From: a virus | Strand: one strand, 5' to 3' | Virus record (IMG/VR): IMGVR_UViG_3300040808_002390 | Span: 1 to 41,127 of that record | Length of the DNA stretch: 41,127 nucleotides | In this document: in pieces, positions 1-10,200 of the stretch | Layout of the letters: the number at the start of each line of letters is the position of its first letter | How positions within the stretch are numbered: position 1 is the stretch's first letter | The notes under the pieces: generated by a model | The model's database searches: none | What the model was told of the DNA's origin: nothing | Seen by the model: only the letters and a program-made list of their open reading frames with translations | Program-made: the position numbers and the translations under genes

Positions 1-2
1 TA

Positions 3-779
3 GACCCCGAGCGCATCGAGCAGGTCCGCAAGGAGTTCGGGGAAGACAGCGACATGTGGCTCGTCGGCGTGATGGGCGAGTTTCCTCAAGAGGGCTCTAA
101 GGCCGTTCTGCCCCTGCGGTTCATCGAAGAGTCGGTCGGCAACCCTATGGGGTTGGCCATTGCGCTCGGGCCAGGGCTGCGCGTCATCTCCGTGGACTTC
201 GCGAGGTTCGGGGGCGACGAGAACGTCATCTACGTTCGGTCAGGCAACGCCATCATCCACTGGGAAGCCACGATCTGTGACCCAAACGTGGCTGCGGCCC
301 GGAGCCGCGAATTGGCCCTGGAGATGGGCTGGGACCCGTCCACCGTCGTGTTCGTGATCGACAGCGTCGGCATGGGACAGGCTCTGGCCTACGACTACCT
401 GGAGATGGGCCTGAACCTGTGCGAGTTCCACCCCGCACGCAAGAGCCCGGTCGAGGGCTACCGCAACCACCTGAGCGCGGCGTGGTTCAACCTGCGGCAC
501 CGCATGAAACACAGCACGGTCCACATCCCTGACGATCCGGTCCTGCACCAGCAGTTGGTCACGCGCGAGTTCACCTACGTCCAGGACAGGATCGAGGTCG
601 AGTCCAAGAAGAAGTACCGCGACCGAGGATTCAAGAAGAGTCCCGACCGCGCCGACGCCCTCATCATGGCGTTCTCCGAAGAAGGTGACATCCTCGGCTC
701 GCAGAGCCTAGACATGGGAGCATTCTTCGGGTCTGACGAACCGTCCGAACACACCGACATCTTCAAACAGACATGGTAG
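3..779 (+). CDS. terL: Terminase large subunit, C-terminal part (cut by left edge)
   Basis: DNA-packaging motor subunit; the window holds its nuclease domain, which cuts concatemeric phage DNA. The frame is open to base 3, so the N-terminal ATPase domain lies outside the window and the ATG at 54 is internal. The RNase H-like nuclease signature is clear: an acidic first strand (VISVDFARFGGDEN), a second acidic strand (VFVIDSVGMGQA) and a C-terminal KSPDRADALIMAF helix with the last metal-binding Asp. These fit the three acidic positions of terminase nucleases. The stop overlaps the start of the zinc-ribbon gene by 7 bases. It is on the plus strand, opposite to the tail genes that follow. Family assignment is firm; the phage subtype cannot be given without the ATPase half. 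Confidence 0.93.
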   Translation, partial: DPERIEQVRKEFGEDSDMWLVGVMGEFPQEGSKAVLPLRFIEESVGNPMGLAIALGPGLRVISVDFARFGGDENVIYVRSGNAIIHWEATICDPNVAAARSRELALEMGWDPSTVVFVIDSVGMGQALAYDYLEMGLNLCEFHPARKSPVEGYRNHLSAAWFNLRHRMKHSTVHIPDDPVLHQQLVTREFTYVQDRIEVESKKKYRDRGFKKSPDRADALIMAFSEEGDILGSQSLDMGAFFGSDEPSEHTDIFKQTW

Positions 780-1171
780 GTCCGCGCAAGTACAACGACC
801 CGCGCTGGAAGCGACCCTGCTACAACTGCGGATACGAGCTAGAGGGACCTGTGTGTCCCAACTGCGGCAATCACGAACAGGACAACCCGTGGAAAGATTG
901 CCCCAACCCTGGATGCGACGGGCAACTGCGAGCCCACCACAGCTACACCTCGGGCGGGTACAAGACAGGACGGCTAGGATGCCCCAAGTGCGGATCGACA
1001 GTCAACTTTGCCGCCAAGATCGAAACTGTGGTGACGCCGAGCACCGAAAAGAGTCAGCGACCGCCGGGCGTGATTTCACTGATGAACGAACTGGTCGGCA
1101 GACAGGGCTCAAGCCCCGATCAGGGAACGCCGCGCTTCATTCGGTTCATCCGGCGCTTTCGTCCGAGCTAG
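773..1171 (+). CDS. Double zinc-ribbon protein
   Basis: A 132-residue protein with two predicted four-cysteine zinc ribbons: C16/C19 with C28/C31, and C43/C48 with C70/C73. The C-terminal 50 residues are basic and low in structure. Its start lies inside the end of the terminase gene (ATGGTAG), so translation is probably coupled. Zinc-ribbon proteins next to terminase genes may bind DNA or help packaging; here that is inference from position. It could equally be a small transcription regulator. The 3' end overlaps the convergent coiled-coil gene on the other strand by 26 bases. The paired CxxC motifs make the reading frame secure. Confidence 0.8.
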   Translation: MVGPRKYNDPRWKRPCYNCGYELEGPVCPNCGNHEQDNPWKDCPNPGCDGQLRAHHSYTSGGYKTGRLGCPKCGSTVNFAAKIETVVTPSTEKSQRPPGVISLMNELVGRQGSSPDQGTPRFIRFIRRFRPS

Positions 1172-1403
1172 CTTCGCGGAGCACTTTGGCGTTGTGTTCG
1201 CTGCGCTCGTCAATGCGCTCGACACGCTTGAGCAGGTCTTTGACCATGCTGCCCATCTCGTCACACACGGTCGTGAGGCGGTCAACTTGGTCGTTCACCT
1301 CGTGCAAGCCCTCAAGTTGGTTGGCGAACGTGGCGTGGACTGCACCGCGCCACTCTTTGTCGTCCAGCTTCATGAACTCAGGCTCTTCGTTTTTGTCAGA
1401 CAT
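1146..1403 (-). CDS. Small coiled-coil protein, last gene of the tail operon
   Basis: An 85-residue acidic protein. The start at 1403 is chosen because it forms a TGATG overlap with the stop of the zincin gene, which marks translational coupling; an upstream in-frame start would overlap that gene for about 50 bases. The middle has heptad-like spacing (LEGLHEVNDQVDRLTTV, then MVKDLLKRVERIDE), so a coiled coil is likely. There is no membrane segment or signal peptide, so it is not an obvious holin or spanin. Function unknown. It ends 26 bases inside the plus-strand zinc-ribbon gene, tail to tail. Confidence 0.65.
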   Translation of the reverse strand: MSDKNEEPEFMKLDDKEWRGAVHATFANQLEGLHEVNDQVDRLTTVCDEMGSMVKDLLKRVERIDERSEHNAKVLREASSDESAG

Positions 1404-1744
1404 CAGTGATCTCCAAAGATCAGGTTGTACAGGCTCGCGTACACGACGCCCCATACGGCGTCCTCACTCGGTCCTGAGTATTCGTGAATCAGTGCGTGAG
1501 CGTATTCATGCACCAATACCTCGTCAAAGGCTTTCTCGTCCAGCGCGTTCGAGATCGTGATCACGAACGAGTCGGTGTCTTCCCTGTACTCGGTAGACCC
1601 TTCGGCTTCAGGAAGCTCCTTGATCTGAACTTCCAAGGGCCGGGCCAGCGGATGGCAATGCTGTAGAACCGCTAGCGTCGTCCAGACCCTCAGGTCGCGG
1701 CGACCGTGTTGAAGGTCTCGGTTCTCGTCTGGGCTGATCTCCAC
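1403..1744 (-). CDS. HEXXH zincin-type metalloprotease-like protein
   Basis: Carries a clear HEYAHAL motif (residues 79-83 from the GTG at 1744), the HEXXH zinc site of zincin metallopeptidases. About ten residues later comes an aromatic stretch, WGVVYASLYN, that resembles the helix after the zinc site in small phage and SprT-like metallopeptidases. The third zinc ligand is not certain. The start is doubtful: GTG at 1744 lies 55 bases inside the upstream esterase gene and has no good Shine-Dalgarno sequence, so the true protein may begin later at a rare start. It is coupled to the next gene by TGATG. Target unknown; processing of virion proteins or attack on host cell material are both possible. 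Confidence 0.62.
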   Translation of the reverse strand: MEISPDENRDLQHGRRDLRVWTTLAVLQHCHPLARPLEVQIKELPEAEGSTEYREDTDSFVITISNALDEKAFDEVLVHEYAHALIHEYSGPSEDAVWGVVYASLYNLIFGDH

Positions 1745-2577
1745 GCTTTGAACATTTTAGTCCCCAGGAGCATGGCCGAGCTGTCCGAGAAATGCGGATC
1801 GCTAGAGTTCCACGGGATGCCTTCCATCCAGGCCGTCGCACGCCCCGAGGTTTGCTTCCACTGGTCAGTTTGGGCTTGGCAGGTCTCTACGCGGCTCTCA
1901 GAGGTCGTAGGAGCCTCTTGGATGACCGAACGTGGTATCCGGGTCGCGACTTGCCTACCGCCACCAGAGGCCAGCACAGAGCCTTCTACGGCAGAGAACA
2001 CGCTAGCAAGGTTCGAGGACAGGTTCCCTGACTCGTCCGTAGTGTAGACCGTCGAGTTGTTCAAATTGTTTCCAAGAGACGCGAGGCACCCCAGGTAGAC
2101 GTGATCGGTCGTCACCTCGTCCGTTGCCAGTGCCTCAGTCAGGTACTTCGACTGGTAGCGGCCCATGATCCCGCCAGACAGCCCCGGATACCAAGAGATC
2201 GTGTTGTTGCCGCCGGGAGGCGTCTGAGTCACGTCAGTGGCCGGGATGGCCATGCAAATGACCCGAAGCTCCTCCAGACCCAAATAACGACGGATTGCCG
2301 ACGCCGTGTAATAGACCGGGAGCGGGCCGTTGTTCTGCCAGTTGGAGTCTGCGTAGCGCAACGAGTCCCAGCCGGGGGTGTGGCCCGTGTCGCTCAACCC
2401 TGCTCGCACATCTACCGTCTGGGCTTCGTTACCGACTCCCGCGTCGAACGTGTAACGGTTGTAGATGAAGACCCGATTGTCCCCGTTCGCGCCGAACGGG
2501 GGCGTCTGCGTGGCCGGGCCGTTGTACCCCGCTTGAAGACTGTCTCCGACGACAGCCAGGACAGCCTTAACGCCCAT
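1690..2577 (-). CDS. SGNH/GDSL-family esterase, probably tail-associated
   Basis: A 295-residue SGNH hydrolase. Block I is VVGDSLQAG with the nucleophile at Ser13, a GNN stretch at 169-171 fits block III, and the C-terminal D260-P-H262 pair gives the rest of the triad. The fold suggests removal of acetyl or other ester groups, and the overall layout resembles sialate O-acetylesterase-like proteins. It sits downstream of two tail-fibre genes, so the likely substrate is O-acetylated polysaccharide on the host surface, though this is inferred from position. There is no signal peptide, in line with a virion component. It is linked to the preceding gene by TGATG. Confidence 0.82.
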   Translation of the reverse strand: MGVKAVLAVVGDSLQAGYNGPATQTPPFGANGDNRVFIYNRYTFDAGVGNEAQTVDVRAGLSDTGHTPGWDSLRYADSNWQNNGPLPVYYTASAIRRYLGLEELRVICMAIPATDVTQTPPGGNNTISWYPGLSGGIMGRYQSKYLTEALATDEVTTDHVYLGCLASLGNNLNNSTVYTTDESGNLSSNLASVFSAVEGSVLASGGGRQVATRIPRSVIQEAPTTSESRVETCQAQTDQWKQTSGRATAWMEGIPWNSSDPHFSDSSAMLLGTKMFKAWRSAQTRTETFNTVAAT

Positions 2578-2975
2578 CAGTCGTTCAGGAAGTTGCGGAT
2601 GGCTTCCAGCCAGATGTTCGGGATCGCGACCAGCAGGTCCTTTTCGTCAGAGGTCAGAGTGTCGTCTTGATCGACCTCTGCGATGTAGGCCAGAAGTAGC
2701 GGCACCAGACCCTCAAGCTCGACAACCTGAAACTCAGCGTCAAGCTCGTCGGAGAACAGGTTGATGTAGTACTCCGCACGCGCAGCGAGGTCCGGGCGGT
2801 ATGCCTGGAGTTGCTCCAGAGTCTCAAGCATGGGCGGCTCCCACTGACCCACCGTGGTTGTGATCTTTGCAGGATCTGTCTCCACGGTACGGCAACCCGT
2901 GCAGCACGACGGAAAGACGAGAAGCAGCCCGAGGACAACGAGCGGCACGACAGTGGGAACGAGACGGTGCTTCAT
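2577..2975 (-). CDS. Small secreted or lipoprotein-like protein (spanin candidate)
   Basis: A 132-residue protein with a basic N-terminus, a hydrophobic run (residues 6-22) and then FPSCCTGC, where Cys24 or Cys25 could be a lipidation site. The lipobox is imperfect, so lipidation is only possible. The rest is acidic and helical (around 48-132). Start at 2975 forms a 4-base ATGA overlap with the preceding gene. Lipoproteins late in phage genomes can be outer-membrane spanins (Rz1 type), but Rz1 proteins are usually shorter and proline-rich, and no partner is clear. Alternatives are a superinfection-exclusion lipoprotein or a plain secreted protein. Confidence 0.6.
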   Translation of the reverse strand: MKHRLVPTVVPLVVLGLLLVFPSCCTGCRTVETDPAKITTTVGQWEPPMLETLEQLQAYRPDLAARAEYYINLFSDELDAEFQVVELEGLVPLLLAYIAEVDQDDTLTSDEKDLLVAIPNIWLEAIRNFLND

Positions 2976-3340
2976 ACCTTTGCGACTAGACGGATGGCGA
3001 GACGGACGATGAAAACAACTCGGTCAGCGAACAGCTTCTGGCTCTGACGAGCAATCGCGATCTGGGCAGACTCGGCATAGAGCTGAACAGCACGCGCGTA
3101 GTTCGTGAGGAAGGCGGTGTCACCCATCGCCTCTGCCTTCGCAACCAGCTCAAACTGGTCTTGCAGGAACCCCTTCAGTCGTTCTGGCGAGTTGCCCCAC
3201 TGAGGCTTCGCCGGAAGGTACTCCTTCAGTAGGTCCAGGGCTTCCTCAGCGACGACACCCCAGTCCAGCTCGGGCTCGGCTGCGGGCTCGGGCTCGGGCT
3301 CGAAGAAGAAAGATTCCTCAGGTTCGATTTCGTCGTTCAT
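2972..3340 (-). CDS. Hypothetical acidic/helical protein
   Basis: A 122-residue protein. The N-terminus is very acidic with an alternating Glu-Pro run (residues 15-24), followed by a helical middle, and ends in a basic amphipathic stretch (DRVVFIVRLAIRLVAKV) that might touch a membrane. Similar Glu-Pro linkers occur in the nuclease gene at 36949-38595. It is coupled to the lipoprotein-like gene by ATGA and follows the second fibre gene by 3 bases. Not recognised; a role in lysis is conceivable from its position and amphipathic tail but unsupported. Confidence 0.6.
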   Translation of the reverse strand: MNDEIEPEESFFFEPEPEPAAEPELDWGVVAEEALDLLKEYLPAKPQWGNSPERLKGFLQDQFELVAKAEAMGDTAFLTNYARAVQLYAESAQIAIARQSQKLFADRVVFIVRLAIRLVAKV

Positions 3341-3343
3341 AAA

Positions 3344-4243
3344 TCAGTGAAGCGCGATCCAGCTGGACCACACGTTGTTGTTGGAGGAGCGAACGTAGAC
3401 TGTCGGTTGGGCGCTCCCGGACTGAGCCACCGTGGCCCGCACAAAGTAGAAGTACCCCTCATCGAACCCAGTGCCACTACTGAGACGCACCTCTCCACCT
3501 CGGAAGACCTCCATGAGGTAGGCTCGGTTGTTGGTCGCAGACCCAGAAGTAATGGGGTATTCGTAGGTCGTAGCGGAGGTCGAGTTCAAAACGAAGGTGA
3601 TGAACGTAGCCGAGTCTCCACCATTGTCGCAGTAAGACTTGTAGTCCCAGTCGATGCCACGCTGGACCCCGGCCTGAACCTCGGTCCTTGTGGGGTTGCC
3701 GTCCACCGCCTGGGTCAGGAAGAAGTCCCCCGCAGCGGCTTCGACCGTTTGGAACTCGGGGAGCCCGGTAGCCGCCACGCCCAGGACTTGACCTTGCGTT
3801 CCCGCCGCCACCTGCACAACGGTGTCGGTCGTGTCGTCCCATGCGAACATGACCCCCGTGGAGGAAGGCTCGGGCAGCGCCGGGGAGAGGATGTCAACGT
3901 ACTCGCTGCCGTTGGCTTGGAGCACGCGGCCCGACGAGTAGCCGCTACCGCTGAGGTTGAACTGAAGCGCGTCTGTGAACTCCAGCGCCGTGCCACCCGA
4001 GTTGACCACGGCTTTTTGCCCGGCGGTGCCTAGGGATGCAGGAGTGTCGGTCAGTTGCGTGAAGGTAGTGACACCACTGCCCTCGCCTCCTCCGATCAGT
4101 CTTCCACCATCTCCAAGAAAGAAGAACAGCTCTGTAGTGCTGTCGGTGGGCACACCGACGACACCAGCAGGGAAGTCAAGACTTTCGTCGCCCGCGCCTG
4201 CTGCCAGTTGCGCCTTTGTGTACCCGTTCAGTCTCTTGAGCAT
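3344..4243 (-). CDS. Tail fibre protein
   Basis: A 299-residue fibre-like protein, rich in Gly, Ser and Thr. Residues around 60-92 carry a segment (FTQLTDTPASLGTAGQKAV, then VVNSGGTALEF) typical of phage fibre and appendage proteins. The C-terminal 110 residues end in Trp-containing beta strands (NNNVWSSWIALH), like the knob domains of pyocin and phage fibres. It follows the giant fibre gene by 17 bases and has a strong GGAGGT ribosome-binding site, so it is translated independently. The C-terminal knob would be the natural receptor-binding part. Category secure, receptor unknown. Confidence 0.78.
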   Translation of the reverse strand: MLKRLNGYTKAQLAAGAGDESLDFPAGVVGVPTDSTTELFFFLGDGGRLIGGGEGSGVTTFTQLTDTPASLGTAGQKAVVNSGGTALEFTDALQFNLSGSGYSSGRVLQANGSEYVDILSPALPEPSSTGVMFAWDDTTDTVVQVAAGTQGQVLGVAATGLPEFQTVEAAAGDFFLTQAVDGNPTRTEVQAGVQRGIDWDYKSYCDNGGDSATFITFVLNSTSATTYEYPITSGSATNNRAYLMEVFRGGEVRLSSGTGFDEGYFYFVRATVAQSGSAQPTVYVRSSNNNVWSSWIALH

Positions 4244-4248
4244 CGCTT

Positions 4249-4254
4249 ACCTCC
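4249..4254 (-). promoter_or_regulatory. Shine-Dalgarno site of the second fibre gene
   Basis: GGAGGT on the minus strand, 5 bases before the ATG at 4243. It is one of few strong sites in this operon and supports that start. Confidence 0.7.
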
Positions 4255-4260
4255 GCGTAC

Positions 4261-7200
4261 TTACTGTAGCCTCTGAGTGCCCGCACGATCAGCGGCCAGT
4301 TTGGTTTGTTGTGAAAGCTCCCCGAAGGACCCTGCGCCCTGGTGGTCAGCAATGAGCTTGTTCCATACCGCAGTTGCGATCTCTTCAGCCGAGGGGACCG
4401 CTTCAGGGATGTCCTGGACCAGCTTCCCGAACGTGCCGGGAATGTTGTGGGAGCCGTACATCACGTCCCACACGTCCGTGGACCGAGACCGAACACCCTC
4501 GAACGCCCCCGGATCGCACCCACCGCCGATGCGCTTGACGCCGTTGATGTCAAAGACAGGAACGTCCGCGTTGGCTGCGGGTCCGACGCCACCACCAAGG
4601 GCTGCGTTGTCATCAACGACGATGAGAGCGCCTGTAGCGGCCTCGTAGATCGCGAAGTGTCCTGGGCCGGGGTCCGTGTTCGTCGTGGCCGTGATCGGGT
4701 ACGGGGAGCCTTGGATTGCGGCGGGGAGGTCAGTGCCCCCGCCCGTGTTGGGCGAAAAGTTGTTTGAGCCCGTCACGGTGGCCGTGCCAGAGCCTGAGGA
4801 ACTGAAGGGCCTTGAAAAGGCCGTCCAGCAGTTCAGCACTTGCAAGGAGTTGGTGCGGCCTGTGTTCGTGTATAGAATGAACTGCCGCTGGTTTATGTCA
4901 CCCGCAAGATCCGGATGATAGATGTTGGTGCAGTTCCTGATGCGGAAGTGCGAGTCAGCGGAATCTGCGCTGATATTGAAGCTGCCTCGGGCTACGCAGT
5001 TCTCAACGATGTGCGGGTTCGCTGATGTTCCAGATCCGAAAGGAGAGAAGATGAAGACGCCTAGGATTGCACCGCTCGTGGATGACCCATCCCAAAGGCA
5101 GTTCTGAATCAGGTTGCCCACTGTTCCGGCTGTTTGGAACCTGAGTCCGGAGGGACCAGATGCTTGGAATTGAAGGTCGCGGAACGTGATGTAATCCTCA
5201 GACGCATAGACGCACGCCGTGGTCGTGCTTGTCAGAATTGGCCCCGAACCAAAGACGCCGCCATGCGGCACCGCAGCCCGATAGGTGACGTTACGCGTTG
5301 GGTCCTTTGTGAGGCCGTCAGACATGACCACCAACCCGCTGTAGGTTGCAGAGTCCACAACGAACTCAATCCGCTCGTTCTCGAACACAAGGTCCGCAGA
5401 CCCGCCGATGTTCTCAACGTCAGCTTCCGCTTCAATGAACGTCGCGTAGTCCCGCCCAACAGGCCCGATGGTCCTCGTCAGCACCGCAGTCGCCTGAGCC
5501 AGCGCAAACGCTCCGGGGTTCGTCGTCGTGCCTGACCGCGTGTCGCCAAGGATGTCCGTCGTCGGCACGTCCGCGTTCGCAGCAGGCCCGACGCCACCGT
5601 TGATCACGTCGTTATTGGGCGAGTCGAGGAGCGCCCCGTTCTTGCCGACGTACAGCGCGAAGTCGCCTGCGCCGGGGTCGTAGGCGGTGGAGGCGGTGAT
5701 CGGGTAGGGGGAGCCTTGGAGGGCGACGGGGAAGGGGCCACCGGAGCCGCCGAAGTTGTTAGAGCCCGTGATATTCCGGGCAGGATCCGTGTAGTTGCCT
5801 GCCCAGACTGTGGATTCGCCAAGGCTAAGGTGATTGACGACCTCAGCCTCCAGCGTGTTCGCCGTTGAGCCTCCGACGAAGAACGACCAGTTCCCATCAG
5901 CGACGGTGGTGCAGTTGACCAGCCGCGCATAAGTGTCGCCGCTATAGGTCGCCAACTGCCACGCACGTTGCGTAAACCCTACTTGCTGGCCGTAAACAAT
6001 ACAGTTTTCCCATGTAACGGGGTGCTGAGCTGTACCACCAGCATTTATGCCCCAGGTAGTATTACCTGTTGGGTTGGCTGCAACGCAGCCACGGTACACG
6101 ACACCCACCGCCGAGTTGAAGATCGAGTGGTCGCCGCCTGACTGGGCGTAAAGCACCAGCCCGTCTAGCGTGGTGAAGTCGTCCATCACTCCCGTGGCAG
6201 CATCTATCCTAGGGACGCCGCTTAGACTGCCGCCATGTTCCGCCCCTTCGGTAGGTTTATAGGTGACGTTGCGGGTGGGGTCAGTGGTCAGACTTGACTG
6301 AAAGTAGACCGCGCTCGCTGTCGAATCGTACGTCGCTGCGTCGGCCTCGAAGACGAACGCTCGGTTCGTGAAGGTGATGTCCTCAGACGGCAGCGAAGCC
6401 TCGGCCAGAGTGAACGTCGCGAAGTCTCTTCCGACAGGTCCGATGGTCTGAGTCGTGATCGTCGGCGCAACGAACCCGTCCGCCTCGAACGCCCCAGGGT
6501 TACAGCTCGCCCCGCTCCTCGCCACGCCGTTGATGTCCGTGGTGGGCACGCTTGCGTTTGATCCAGGGCCGACGCCCTGCTGCCACACGTCGTTGCCCGG
6601 CTTGTCGGCAAGGGCTCCGGTGGCCCCCATGTAGACCGCGTAGTCCCCTGCGCCCAGCGGGGTGGAGAAGCTCGTGGTTGCGGTGATCGGGTAGGGGGAG
6701 CCCTGGACTGCGACAGGGAGCGCGCCTGCCGAGATTGAAAAGTTGTTGCTGCCGCTGATCGTCGGGCTTGCGACTGCTTGATAAGCCGCGCCGCTTGTCA
6801 CGAGCCCGAGGTGGTTGATTAGCGTCAGGTTCGCGGCGCTGCCATAGGCGCGAATCGCATAGCTGCCGGAGGAGACGACCGCCGTGCTGTTGACGAGATG
6901 AACGTGGGCTGCTGTGCTCGGCGCGAAGATATAGAACCCGTTACCGTTGGTGGCGTGCGCGACGCAGTTGAGACAGCGCACGGGGTTGAGGGCCGTGCCA
7001 TTCTGGAAGATGGCGACGTGCGCGTTCGTGTTTGCCAGAAGTAGACCGTCCACGGTGACGCCATCCGCGCCGATCGCAATGGCGTAGGAGGCGGAACTCT
7101 TGACGACGATGCCCTCGAAGTGAATGAAGTCGTCGTAGAGCCCTGCCGCGTTTCCACTGGAGCCACTCACAATCACGCCTGCGCTGAGGCTCCCCCCGTG

Positions 7201-10200
7201 CTCGCTGCCGCTTGCTGGACGATAGGTGACGTTCCGAGTCGCGTCAGTGGTGAGCGAGCTGCTGAATGACACGCTCTCCGAGTACGTCGCCGCGTCAGCC
7301 TCAAAGACAAACGCCCGGTTCGTGAAGGTGATGTCCTCCGCAGGCAGCGAAGCCTCGGCCAGAGTGAACGTCGCGAAGTCTCGGCCCACAGGACCGATGG
7401 TCTGAGTCGTGATCGTCGGAGCCACGAACCCATCGGCCTCAAACGCGCCAGGGTTGCAGCTCGCCCCGCTCCTCGCCACGCCGTTGATGTCGGTCGTCGG
7501 AACGTCGGAGTTGGTTCCAGGCCCGACGCCCTGCTGCCACACGTCGTTCCCGGTGACGTTCGCGAGGGCTCCAGTGGCCCCCATGTAGACCGCGTAGTCC
7601 CCAGCGCCCAACGGGGTGCTGAAGCTCGTGGTCGCGGTGATCGGGTAGGGGGAGCCTTTACCGGGGAACTGCCAAGACGCGCTTGACTGCACACCGAAGT
7701 TCCCCGCACTACCCGTCGTGGTTACGGTTAGTGTGCTTGTGCTTTGGTTGAAGTCGTTAGCGACACCGACGTTCAGGCAGTTGACGACCTTGATGTTGAG
7801 CGTGCCACTTGTGTCAAAGACGCCAAAGGCTTGCGTGCCACCACCTGCGGCTGCGCTTTTGCTCAGGAACGTACAGTTGCTGAAGACAAGGTTGTCCGCG
7901 ATGGTCGCCCCAGACCCTGGACTGCCTAGGGGGACCGCGTGAATGCCGACGCGCAGAAACACGCAACTGGACACGGTGACCGGGTTTGACGCTGTGCCAA
8001 GAAAGCCGTTGCCTGAGTTGCGGTAGCACTGCACCCCATACCCGACATTGCTGTCGCTGCACGCGATGATGCAATTGGTCAGGCGCTGCCCCTGGATGTT
8101 CATGCCTCCAAAGCCGACAACATTGTGTGCGTAAAACGAACTGGCATTGGCTATGACCAAGCCCACAAATGCAGTGTTGTCGTCGCGCACGTTGACCGCC
8201 GTATACGCTGTGCTGACGATACGCACGCCTGCGCTTTCAGATCCACCGTGCTCGCTGCCAGCAGCGGGCTTGTAGGTCACGTTGCGCGTCGGGTCCGTCG
8301 TGAGCGAGCTGATGAAGTTGACTTGCGCGGACTCGTTGTAGACTGCCGCATCAGCCTCGAACACGAAAGCTCGGTTCGTGAACGTGATGTCCTCGGACGG
8401 CAGCGAAGCCTCAGCCAGAGTGAACGTCGCGAAGTCTCTTCCGACAGGTCCGATGGTCTGAGTCGTGACCGTGGGCGCAACGAACCCATCGGCCTCAAAC
8501 GCTCCGGGGTTACAGGTCGCCCCGCTTCGCGCCACGCCGTTGATGTCCGTGGTCGGAACGTCGCTATTGGTTCCAGGGCCGACGCCCTGCTGCCACACGT
8601 CGTTCCCCGGCTTGTCGGCAAGGGCTCCGGTAGCCCCCATGTAGACAGCAAAGTCACCAGCGCCCAACGGCGTGGAGAAGCTCGTGGTGGCGGTGATCGG
8701 GTAGGGGGAGCCCTGGAGGGCTACAGGCCACGGGGCGCCGCTGCCGCCGAAGTTGTTGCTCCCTGTGATCGTCGCAGTTCCGCTGTTGTCACGGAATGTG
8801 CTTCCTGATGTGAGCGCGACGTTGTTAGTGAACTCAAGCGTTGCGGACGGGTTGTAGTTGATATAGCACCACTCAAGCGCAGAGTGGACAACGGTGCAGT
8901 TTGTGACCCGCGCGTGATATGTGCCGGATCCGAAGAACCCAATGCCTCGCGATCCCTGGACGAACACCACGCAGTTCTGGATTACCACAGGGAAGTCCGC
9001 TGTAGCACCCGCGTTGTCGTTGCGGATTGCCATTGTTGCGGAGTTCAAGTCATCAACAATTAGGCTATCCAAGATCACGCCTGGAGCACTGCCTAGCAGT
9101 GACACGCCGTAGTTACCCGTAAACGTACACACGAAGCCTTCTAGCCGCAGGAAGTCGCACGGCGCGCGAAACGCATAACTGGTTCCGCCAGCTACGATGA
9201 CTCCCGCAGTTCGATCTCCTCCATGCTCGCTACCGTCTTGGGGCCGCAGCGTGAGGTTTCGCGTCGGGTCAAAATCAAACGACGTGCTGTCAACATTGAC
9301 GTTCCCGGCGTAGTTACCAGCAACAGCTTCAAAGGCAACCGCTCGGTTCAACAGCGTCAGGTCTGAGCCCCCTGCCACATTTGCAAGGTCTGCGAGGGCG
9401 AGACTAAACGTGGTGTAGTCGCCAGCGCCGCTTGCGTCGATGGTCCTCGTGATGACCGTCGGCGCAACGAACCCATCGGCCTCGAACGCGCCGGGGTTGC
9501 AGCTCGCCCCGCTTCGCGCCACGCCGTTGATGTCCGTGGTCGGGACATCGGAGTTGGTTCCAGGCCCCACGCCCTGTTGCCACACGTCGTTCCCCGGCTT
9601 GTCGGCAAGGGCTCCAGTGGCCCCCATGTAGACCGCGTAGTCGCCTGCGCCGAGGGGCGTGCTGAAGCTCGTGGTGGCGGTGATCGGGTAGGGGGAGCCC
9701 TTCAGCGCCGCAGGAAACACATGAGTCGCGCTCGTCTGGGGACCGAAGTTGTTAGAGCCGAGCACGGTGCTGGTTCCGCCGCCGCCTTGATCGCGCCAGT
9801 CTTCCGCCGCCGACAAGATCAGGTTATTCGTAATGGTGCAGGTGGTGTCGGTCGTGTGGCTAAAGATGTCAAAGGCTCTGCCGCTGCATTTGATTGTGCA
9901 GTTCGTGACCGTCCATGCCTTGTCGCTCGCGCCGTAGTTCCACAGCCTGAAGCCAGCAGCGTTGCTCCCGTCCAGCACGCAGTTACTGACTTGAACAGGG
10001 AAGGATTGCGTGTCTGAGATGTTGACCTGAGCCGACAAAAACATGACCCCAGTACCCGCGTGCCGAATGATGCAGTCGCTAAAGGTGACGCCTTCTATGT
10101 TGTTTTGCGTTTCGGCTGGACGCCCGGTGGAACCGCTGTCCGTCCAATCAAACTCCAAGCCTTTGACAGCGGTGAACGGGTCGTTGGCCGCGATGCACCA

